Shown here in pieces: positions 8,235 to 14,059 of a stretch of 29,330 bases of DNA. Source of the DNA: UM-FILTER-38-24 sp041663205 (GTDB taxonomy: Bacteria; Patescibacteriota; Gracilibacteria; UBA1369; LOWO2-01-FULL-3). Made by a program: the position numbers and the translations under genes. The DNA lies in assembly GCA_041663205.1 (NCBI GenBank), contig JBAZQZ010000013.1:1-29330 (forward strand), in the 5' to 3' direction. The notes under the pieces were generated by a model. That model worked only from the letters and a program-made list of their open reading frames with translations. It made no database searches and had not been told where the DNA came from. Position 1 is the stretch's first letter, and each line of letters opens with the position of its first letter.

Positions 8235-8263
8235 ATTTTAGCACGCTTTTTGTAATTTTTCAA
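8235..8263 (-). promoter_or_regulatory. uvrA promoter
   Basis: On the minus strand: -35 TTGAAA (complement of 8258-8263), a 17-base spacer and -10 TAAAAT (complement of 8235-8240). The predicted start is near 8228, giving a leader of about 20 bases. The -35 hexamer overlaps the left direct repeat of the neighbouring island, so before the insertion it would have overlapped the prsW stop codon. Confidence 0.65.
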
Positions 8264-8277
8264 GCTTTTGGTGTATT
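8258..8277. repeat. Left 20-bp direct repeat of the island (att-like)
   Basis: TTTCAAGCTTTTGGTGTATT matches 10251-10270 in 19 of 20 bases and in the same orientation. On the minus strand it encodes the same end (N-T-P-K-A-stop) as prsW, so it looks like a duplicated copy of the prsW 3' end stranded next to the uvrA promoter. Confidence 0.75.
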
Positions 8278-8366
8278 AAACTAATCCACCTCTTTCAAAT
8301 AACATTCTTCGCAATAAACTTTCTGTACTTTAATCTAAGCGTGACGGCAACTCCCGCCTCTTTAAC
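8278..8366. other. Intergenic remnant downstream of the methyltransferase
   Basis: No gene. It contains CCTCTTTCAAAT at 8289-8300, identical to the sequence at 8910-8921 just upstream of the methyltransferase start, where it includes the Shine-Dalgarno complement. The 12-bp direct repeat brackets the methyltransferase and may mark a past deletion or duplication. Confidence 0.4.
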
Positions 8367-8900
8367 TCAAAAACATAAAATATTCGGGGATCTCCACCTG
8401 CCATAGTCTTTTTCCCAATAAGTTTGAAAATCCGAATCCCAAAATGAGGCTTCCACAATATCCTTGGCCATCTTATTACGATAAGGCAAATTAACGGTAA
8501 TAACATCAAATGTTTCATCATCATGCAACTCGCTGAATAAATCGGAACATCTGGCATCAATGATCTTTGAAAAACCATGGGTCGAAGCATTCTTTTTTGT
8601 GGCCCGTACAGCCGCTGAATTGATATCCACGGCAACCACCTTCCTAGCCCCTTTGCACGCAGAAGACACCGCAATCACACCACAACCGGTTCCGACATCA
8701 AGAACACGTTCTCCGGGATTAACAATATACTTTTGCACAAGCAACATGGAATCTTCGTATGGCCAAAAAACGTCACGATACACAACAAACTTCTTTCCAA
8801 GATAATCAATCGTAATCCCCTTCGTCGGCACGGAACGAAATTGCTCCTGCTTGTTTTTTTGCATCTGCGTAATCTTGGCGAGTTGTTGTTTAGTGAGCAT
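8367..8900 (-). CDS. Small-domain SAM-dependent methyltransferase, probably truncated
   Basis: A class I Rossmann methyltransferase of the PrmC/small-domain type. Counting from the ATG at 8909, motif I VLDVGTGCG lies at residues 69-77, the acidic end of strand 2 (VAVDIN) at 92-97 and the catalytic-site tetrapeptide NLPY (variant of N-P-P-Y) at 140-143. The substrate cannot be told from sequence. The protein stops at 177-180 residues, soon after FWDSDFQTY. Relatives continue for several more strands at this point, so the C-terminal part of the fold seems to be missing, by frameshift or deletion. The start at 8900 (M4) is preferred over 8909 because AAAGAGG then lies about 9 bases upstream. It follows the ATPase gene by about 47 bases and is probably co-transcribed. 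Confidence 0.7.
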   Translation of the reverse strand: MLTKQQLAKITQMQKNKQEQFRSVPTKGITIDYLGKKFVVYRDVFWPYEDSMLLVQKYIVNPGERVLDVGTGCGVIAVSSACKGARKVVAVDINSAAVRATKKNASTHGFSKIIDARCSDLFSELHDDETFDVITVNLPYRNKMAKDIVEASFWDSDFQTYWEKDYGRWRSPNILCF

Positions 8901-8947
8901 ATAGGACATCCTCTTTCAAATTTTATTTGGTTGATAAATCTTGATCA

Positions 8948-10171
8948 TTAGTCTTGTAGATTGATATTTTGTCTTGAAATAAATCTACTTAATAACGGTA
9001 CTGCTAAAGAGTATTTTCCGTGTCTGTTCTTGTGAATCAGTCCATTCTTAATCAAGCTGGCCAACATTTGATTCGTATGGCTTGCGCTTAATGGTTTTCG
9101 TAAAATGTTTTTCATTTTGTCGAGTAGATCATGAACAGTAAATTCATCTTCGCAATTATCAAGTGAGGCAATAACTGCCAACAACTGTTTTTGCCTATCG
9201 GTTGCTCTCATCCACCTCCCCGAAAAAAAATCGGAATCAAGTTTTGCAATAATTTCACTGATAGGAACGTTTGGCTTTACTCTTCGTGCCATTTGAAGTA
9301 GAAATAGGTCGTAAACTTCTCGACAAATAAATTGAATAAAATATGGGTATCCACCAGACTCTCTTACAATAATTTCTATTGAAGAATTATCAAATTTTAC
9401 CGGGCAACGAGAACCTTCGATTGGTTTCACGATAGCATCTTTGCTTTCTTCATTGGATAATTTACATAGTTCAAGAATTCTGAACATTCTTTCTGAATAC
9501 GTCCTGACTTCCACCAGTTTTGAAAACAATGTTGGCAATCCAACAAGAAGTAACATAAAGGGGATTCCTTTTCTTTGAATCGACTGAAAAACGTCTAGAA
9601 GTAGTGAAAGTGGATATTGTCCTTTTTCGGTATGATCTGATAAATTCTGAGCTTCATCGTAGGTGAAAATAATACCATTTGTTGCAAGTTGACTGCCAAA
9701 AGTATTCCAAACAAGTTCAAGGGTAGCTTTTAGTTTGTCTGCAATTAAACCTGGCTGTGATGTAAAAAAATTTATTAGATTGCCATAATCAAGTCTGATT
9801 TCTTCTCCTTTATTTTCAAAGTTAAAGCCGATCGATTGTTTATGATCAATTACTATGCCTGATGTTACGACTGAAAGATCTGTTAATAGACGTATGGCAA
9901 TCGTTTCTTCTGACATACTTGCTGATTCTGATAAATCAGTTCCGACCCAAAGCCAATTTCCCTGCATGGCTAATGGCTTTAGAGTTTCCAGTAGAACTGT
10001 TTTCCCTGTTCCCCTTAACCCCGTTATAATTAGATTTCCTAAAATGAGGTCTTGATTTAAAAGTTTTAAAAATTCATCTTTTTCTTTTTCTCGGCCTGCT
10101 AAATATGGAGGCATGTGGCCAGCCCCAGGCTTAAAGGGGTTTCTGAAGGTATTTTCAAGAATTGTTGTCAT
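8948..10171 (-). CDS. AAA-type (Orc1/Cdc6-like or STAND-like) ATPase with C-terminal winged helix
   Basis: A 407-residue ATPase. Walker A GLRGTGKT lies at 51-58, Walker B IIFTYDE at 167-173, a sensor-1-like strand LLLVGLP at 207-213, and an Arg-rich segment RTYSERMFR at 223-231 that could hold the arginine finger. The last 90 residues resemble a winged helix (RQKQLLAVIASLDN, then TVHDLLDKM and NGLIHKNRHGKYSL), suggesting DNA binding. Architecture and length fit the AAA_16/archaeal-ATPase group, whose members include Orc1/Cdc6-like proteins and regulatory or defence ATPases; I cannot choose among them. It is the first gene of the island, and its promoter is overlaid by a palindromic operator. 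Its winged helix makes autoregulation possible but unproven. Confidence 0.8.
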   Translation of the reverse strand: MTTILENTFRNPFKPGAGHMPPYLAGREKEKDEFLKLLNQDLILGNLIITGLRGTGKTVLLETLKPLAMQGNWLWVGTDLSESASMSEETIAIRLLTDLSVVTSGIVIDHKQSIGFNFENKGEEIRLDYGNLINFFTSQPGLIADKLKATLELVWNTFGSQLATNGIIFTYDEAQNLSDHTEKGQYPLSLLLDVFQSIQRKGIPFMLLLVGLPTLFSKLVEVRTYSERMFRILELCKLSNEESKDAIVKPIEGSRCPVKFDNSSIEIIVRESGGYPYFIQFICREVYDLFLLQMARRVKPNVPISEIIAKLDSDFFSGRWMRATDRQKQLLAVIASLDNCEDEFTVHDLLDKMKNILRKPLSASHTNQMLASLIKNGLIHKNRHGKYSLAVPLLSRFISRQNINLQD

Positions 10172-10195
10172 AGTAATTTAGATTATTTTAGTGCA

Positions 10196-10239
10196 CGGGC
10201 TAATATTAGCCCGACGGCTAAATTTAGTCAATGGGCTAA
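10196..10239 (-). promoter_or_regulatory. ATPase-gene promoter with palindromic operators
   Basis: On the minus strand: -35 TTGACT (complement of 10226-10231), a 17-base spacer and -10 TAATAT (complement of 10203-10208). A perfect 18-bp palindrome (CGGGCTAATATTAGCCCG, 10196-10213) covers the -10 box. A second, imperfect palindrome (GGCTAAATTTAGTC, 10216-10229) fills the spacer and reaches the -35, and a further half-site GGGCTAA starts at 10233. The repeated half-site GGCTAA over the promoter core indicates repressor binding. Confidence 0.7.
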
Positions 10240-10250
10240 AGTACTGTTAT

Positions 10251-10270
10251 TTTCAAGCTTTTGGGGTATT
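10251..10270. repeat. Right 20-bp direct repeat of the island (att-like)
   Basis: TTTCAAGCTTTTGGGGTATT is the 3' end of prsW, including its TGA stop, and matches 8258-8277 with one mismatch. It marks the junction between prsW and the inserted ATPase/methyltransferase pair. Confidence 0.75.
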
Positions 10271-11122
10271 TCTTTCGTTTTGGAGAAGTTTTCCGTATTT
10301 TTTGTGATTTTCTTTTTTCCTGAAGAGGTAATTTAGCGTCATGTAGCCGCCGAGCAAGAACGGGACTATCAAGAAAGTTAAATTCATTTCAAGAAATATG
10401 TTGAAAATCGCGTGAAGGCCGATGGAAATCAAAAGTCCTTCGAAGATGTGTTGTTCGTAAAATAATCTTTCTTTTCTGATGCTCAAAAGTTTGTGTAGCC
10501 ACTTCGTCCAATGGGATCTGTTTTCCCTTATTTCTTCCTGAAGGATCGGTGTCGCGAAATGCGCCACGCCGTAGTAATATCCCAAAATTCCCGAAAATAT
10601 CAGATGCGCCAGTGTGGAAAACGAGGATCTGAATAAAAACGGCATAAGCAAGTGATCCAAGCCCTGATTAAGCCATATGCTGTAAAAATAAAGTATGTTT
10701 TCAACAAAAGAAAATCCGAGCGCGGCGATTATGAAAAATTCCACGCTGTCATCGATGTCTTTAAACTCGTTATTGTCGTTTTCGTCCACGATTTTTACTG
10801 ATACAAATTTCATAAGTTCTTCTATAACTCCGACAATCATGAACGTAATAATCGCGCTTAACGGCAGGATAATAAGATTTGAGAAGCCTATGAAATCCTG
10901 CTTGTAGGCATCGGCAAATTTGAAAGCGTTTAACCACGGAAAAAATTGCCATAAAAATTTATAAATCAATATTGGCAAAACAGCTAAAGCCCCCGCCAAG
11001 AATGTGATCGCCGTCAGCGATTTCCTTTGTGGCGACTTTATGAAAAATATAAACCCCCATATCAAGGCCGGCACAAGCGCCAGAAGAATTGATCCTATAA
11101 TTTGCAGAGAAGTGGAAGACAA
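10253..11122 (-). CDS. prsW: PrsW-type intramembrane protease
   Basis: A polytopic membrane protein with about eight hydrophobic segments and the motif set of the PrsW family (glutamic intramembrane proteases related to CAAX proteases). Numbered from the longest frame at 11182: EE at 121-122 (GVIEELMKF), EN at 161-162 (FSFVENILYF), H193 (STLAHLIFSG) and H257 with N261 (GLHAIFN). In Bacillus, PrsW cleaves an anti-sigma factor; the substrate here is unknown. The longest frame begins at TTG 11182 inside recF, but a strong promoter has its -10 at 11148-11153, so a start downstream of it, TTG at 11122, is preferred. That start still keeps the first membrane helix. The last codons are duplicated at 8258-8277 by the island. 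Confidence 0.85.
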   Translation of the reverse strand: MSSTSLQIIGSILLALVPALIWGFIFFIKSPQRKSLTAITFLAGALAVLPILIYKFLWQFFPWLNAFKFADAYKQDFIGFSNLIILPLSAIITFMIVGVIEELMKFVSVKIVDENDNNEFKDIDDSVEFFIIAALGFSFVENILYFYSIWLNQGLDHLLMPFLFRSSFSTLAHLIFSGILGYYYGVAHFATPILQEEIRENRSHWTKWLHKLLSIRKERLFYEQHIFEGLLISIGLHAIFNIFLEMNLTFLIVPFLLGGYMTLNYLFRKKENHKKYGKLLQNERNTPKA

Positions 11123-11147
11123 TTTTTTGTTTTTATTTAATCTGTAT

Positions 11148-11176
11148 ATTATAGCACACTTAAGCCATTTCGACAA
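11148..11176 (-). promoter_or_regulatory. Extended -10 promoter for prsW
   Basis: On the minus strand: -35 TTGTCG (complement of 11171-11176), 17 bases, then TGC-TATAAT, a perfect -10 with the TGn extension (hexamer complement of 11148-11153). The -35 element lies within the last codons of recF. It allows prsW to be expressed apart from recF. Confidence 0.7.
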
Positions 11177-12266
11177 ACTCAATGTCCGCTTTATTTTTGG
11201 CTATTTTGGCCAGTTTTTCCGCGTCCGTTGTCGTGATTATCGCCTGACAGCCGGATATCGCGTTCAGTAAGTGCGTTTGTCTGCCAAAATCAAGTTCCGA
11301 GAACACGTCATCCAGCAGTAAAACCGGATGTTTTTTCGTTTTTTGTCTCAAATATTCGATTTCCGAGATTTTTACAGCCAAAAGAAGTGTGCGGAATTCC
11401 CCTCTTGAAGCGAATTCCACCAAGTCTATGCCGTTTATCAGAAATTTCATGTCGTCTATGTGGGGACCTATCGATGTTTTTTCGTCTCGTATATCCTGAT
11501 ATCGCCTTTCAATCAACATGTTTTCGTATTCGGATATTTCCTTTATGCGCGTCACGTATTTCACTTCCACGGTCTCGTCCCCTTTTGAAATTTCCCTGTA
11601 AATTTCCGTCGCTTTTCCGTTTAAAAATTCTATAAATTTCAGTCTTTTTAAAATTATTTCAGTTCCATACTCGGAAAGTTGTTTGTCCCATGCGTCGAGG
11701 GCTGACATTAGCGATCCTTCGTCACCCTGAGATCTGCCTTTTTGGACTGCGTGAATTTCTTTGAGAAGTGAACCTCTTTGTTTTATGAGTTTTCTGTATT
11801 GCATAAGCGCGTGCAAATATCTTTTGTCGCTTTGGGAAAGAATAATATCCATGTATTTTCGTCTCAAAGAAGGGCTTAGATAAAGCATATTCAAGTCTTC
11901 CGGATGAAAAAGCACCGTCGTAAAAGTTCCTATGTATTCGCTGTTTTTCAGATTAACGTCGTTTTTTTTGAGATTTTTTTTCTTCGTGGAAGACGAATAA
12001 AAGACTTCCAGACTGTGTTTTTCTTTTTCATCGTCTTCTATTTCCCCTGTGCATCTCATATGAGGAGTTGTCCATTTTATGATACTTTCGAGTTTTGAAT
12101 TTCTGAAAGAACGGCCCAGGGAAAGCATATAAACGCCTTCCAGAAAATTTGTTTTTCCTTTCCCGTTTTCTCCGGTTAGCACTATCAAATTTTTGTCGGC
12201 TGGAAAACTGTACGAATGATTTTCGTAGTTTCTGAAATTTTCAAATTGAAGTTTTGTGATTTTCAT
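11160..12266 (-). CDS. recF: RecF, DNA replication/repair protein
   Basis: A 368-residue SMC-like ATPase that helps load RecA at gapped DNA. It has the RecF N-terminus (MKITKLQFENFRNYE), Walker A GENGKGKT at 32-39, the ABC signature region near residue 285 (FASRGEFRTLLLAVK) and Walker B with D-loop (PVLLLDDVFSELD) near 312-324. Length is normal. It is not next to dnaA/dnaN here; it stands divergently from thrS with 41 bases between the two starts. Its last codons carry the prsW promoter. A short GGTGG sits about 9 bases before the ATG, a weak Shine-Dalgarno at best. Confidence 0.95.
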   Translation of the reverse strand: MKITKLQFENFRNYENHSYSFPADKNLIVLTGENGKGKTNFLEGVYMLSLGRSFRNSKLESIIKWTTPHMRCTGEIEDDEKEKHSLEVFYSSSTKKKNLKKNDVNLKNSEYIGTFTTVLFHPEDLNMLYLSPSLRRKYMDIILSQSDKRYLHALMQYRKLIKQRGSLLKEIHAVQKGRSQGDEGSLMSALDAWDKQLSEYGTEIILKRLKFIEFLNGKATEIYREISKGDETVEVKYVTRIKEISEYENMLIERRYQDIRDEKTSIGPHIDDMKFLINGIDLVEFASRGEFRTLLLAVKISEIEYLRQKTKKHPVLLLDDVFSELDFGRQTHLLNAISGCQAIITTTDAEKLAKIAKNKADIEFVEMA

Positions 12267-12307
12267 TCTATATTTCCACCAGCGTTAATTTGTAAACATT
12301 TTGTATT

Positions 12308-14059
12308 ATGGCTAAAGTTGAGAAAAAAGTCGATGTCGACACTATGAGACACTCATGTTCGCATGTTTTGGCTCAGGCTGTCCTTCGCATGTTCCCGGAA
12401 GCTAAACTCGCAATCGGACCTACCATCGAAAACGGATTTTATTATGATTTCGATTTGCCAAGAACTCTGATTCCTGAAGATCTTGTTCTTCTTGAAAAAG
12501 AGATGAAAAACATCGTTAAGCAGAATCAAAAATTTGTTAAAAAAGAAGAACCTGCCGATAAGGCAATCGAGTTTCTTCAGGCTACAGGCCAAAAATACAA
12601 GGTTGAGCTTGTTGAGGGGCTTAAAGACAGCGGCGAAGCAATTTCTTTTTATGAAAATGTGATGCCAAATGACGGGAAGGCGATGTTTGTGGATCTTTGC
12701 CGCGGGCCTCATGTAGATCAGACGGGGCAAATCGGCCCATTTAAACTCATGAAAATTGCGGGAGCATACTGGAAAGGTGATGAAAAAAATCCGATGCTTC
12801 AGAGAATTTACGGGACTTGTTTCGAGACGAGAGAAGAATTGGATGAGCACTTGAAACAGCTTGAGGAAGCAAAAAAACGTGACCACAGAAGGCTTGGTAC
12901 AGCGCTTGGACTTTTCCAGTTTCATGATATTTCTCCGGGGTCCGTTTTCTTTATGCCGAAAGGGACAATCGTTTTCAATGAGCTTTTGGCGTTTTTGAGA
13001 AGTGAGTATAGAAAACGCGGATATAAGGAAGTTGTTACTCCGTTGATTTACGATAAAGCTCTTTGGGAGAAGAGCGGGCACTGGGAACATTACAAGGAAA
13101 ATATGTTTTTGCTAGAAGTAGACGAAAGGGAATGCTCTCTTAAACCGATGAATTGTCCTTCGCACATGTTGATTTACAAGATGGAAATGAGGAGCTATCG
13201 TGATTTACCGCTTAGGATAGCGGATTTTGCGATGCTGCACAGGAACGAGCTTCGCGGGGCTTTGGGCGGGATGACCAGAGTGCGAAAATTCTGCATGGAT
13301 GATTCACATATTTTCGTTGCCGAGGAACAGCTTGAGGAAGAAATTTTAGCTTGTATAGATTTTGCGAAATATATTTACGAGGAAATTTTTGATTTTACTT
13401 ATGAAGTTTGTCTTTCCACGAGGCCCGAAAAATCCATGGGGACAGCCGAGCAATGGACAAGCGCCGAGAAGGCTTTGGAAAAGGCCTTGAATAAGGCAAA
13501 AATCCCTTTCACAATAAATGAGGGTGACGGAGCTTTTTATGGACCGAAAATCGATTTCAGAATCAAAGATTCTTTGAAACGTGAATGGCAATGTGCGACA
13601 GTGCAAGTTGATTTTCAAATGCCGCTAAGATTTGAGTTGGAGTTTGAAGGAAGTGATGGAAAATCTCATACGCCGGTGGTTGTGCATCGCGCGCTTCTTG
13701 GCTCACTTGAGCGATTTATGGCAATACTTATCGAACACTATGCCGGAGCGTTTCCTGCGTGGCTTGCGCCTGTACAAGTTGTTCTTTTGCCGGTTTCAGA
13801 GAAATTCAATGAGTATGCAAATGAGGTAAATAAGACACTTTTTGACGCCGGACTTAGATGTGAAGTTGACGATTCAAATGAAACTTTGGGCAAAAAAATC
13901 AGAAATGCGGAAATGAGCAAAGTTCCTTACATGATTGTTGTCGGGGAAAAAGAGGTCGCGGACAAAAATCTGACCGTCAGAGATTATGCTACGAAGAAGC
14001 AGGAGGTGATGTCTGTGGCTGAGTTTCTGAAGAAGAAGGAGCTGAAGAAACCGTACTAA
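12308..14059 (+). CDS. thrS: Threonyl-tRNA synthetase without TGS domain
   Basis: A class II synthetase of 583 residues that charges tRNA-Thr. It opens directly with the editing/SAD domain (MRHSCSHVLAQAVLRMF, then GFYYDFD); the TGS domain at the front of the 640-residue E. coli type is absent. In the catalytic core, the zinc ligands are visible as Cys in NCPSH (near 282), His in HRNE (near 312) and His in VVVHRA (near 457). Motif 2 is the HRNELRGALGGMTRVRKF region and motif 3 the LGSLERFMAILIEHY region. The C-terminal 100 residues are the anticodon-binding domain (PVQVVLLPVS to the end). No T-box or other leader fits in the 41-base gap to recF. The final 71 bases overlap the end of the convergent gene. 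Confidence 0.96.
   Translation: MAKVEKKVDVDTMRHSCSHVLAQAVLRMFPEAKLAIGPTIENGFYYDFDLPRTLIPEDLVLLEKEMKNIVKQNQKFVKKEEPADKAIEFLQATGQKYKVELVEGLKDSGEAISFYENVMPNDGKAMFVDLCRGPHVDQTGQIGPFKLMKIAGAYWKGDEKNPMLQRIYGTCFETREELDEHLKQLEEAKKRDHRRLGTALGLFQFHDISPGSVFFMPKGTIVFNELLAFLRSEYRKRGYKEVVTPLIYDKALWEKSGHWEHYKENMFLLEVDERECSLKPMNCPSHMLIYKMEMRSYRDLPLRIADFAMLHRNELRGALGGMTRVRKFCMDDSHIFVAEEQLEEEILACIDFAKYIYEEIFDFTYEVCLSTRPEKSMGTAEQWTSAEKALEKALNKAKIPFTINEGDGAFYGPKIDFRIKDSLKREWQCATVQVDFQMPLRFELEFEGSDGKSHTPVVVHRALLGSLERFMAILIEHYAGAFPAWLAPVQVVLLPVSEKFNEYANEVNKTLFDAGLRCEVDDSNETLGKKIRNAEMSKVPYMIVVGEKEVADKNLTVRDYATKKQEVMSVAEFLKKKELKKPY

Larger units (their letters stand above)
8258..10270. mobile_element. Two-gene island inserted between prsW and uvrA
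   Basis: About 2 kb bounded by 20-bp direct repeats (8258-8277 and 10251-10270). The right copy is the genuine end of prsW and the left copy duplicates it. The contents are a truncated methyltransferase gene and an AAA-type ATPase gene with its own operator-rich promoter. The methyltransferase has a Shine-Dalgarno sequence, unlike the flanking genes. There is no integrase or transposase, so the mode of entry is unknown. That the repeats arose by insertion is inference, but duplication of a gene's last codons with restoration of its stop is typical of site-specific integration. Confidence 0.6.

Noticed and set aside
8330..8674. Alternative minus-strand frame through the methyltransferase as a separate gene
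   Set aside because: Most of it is a shadow of the methyltransferase. Only the last 30 codons lie outside the motif-bearing part, and they do not restore a recognisable C-terminus.
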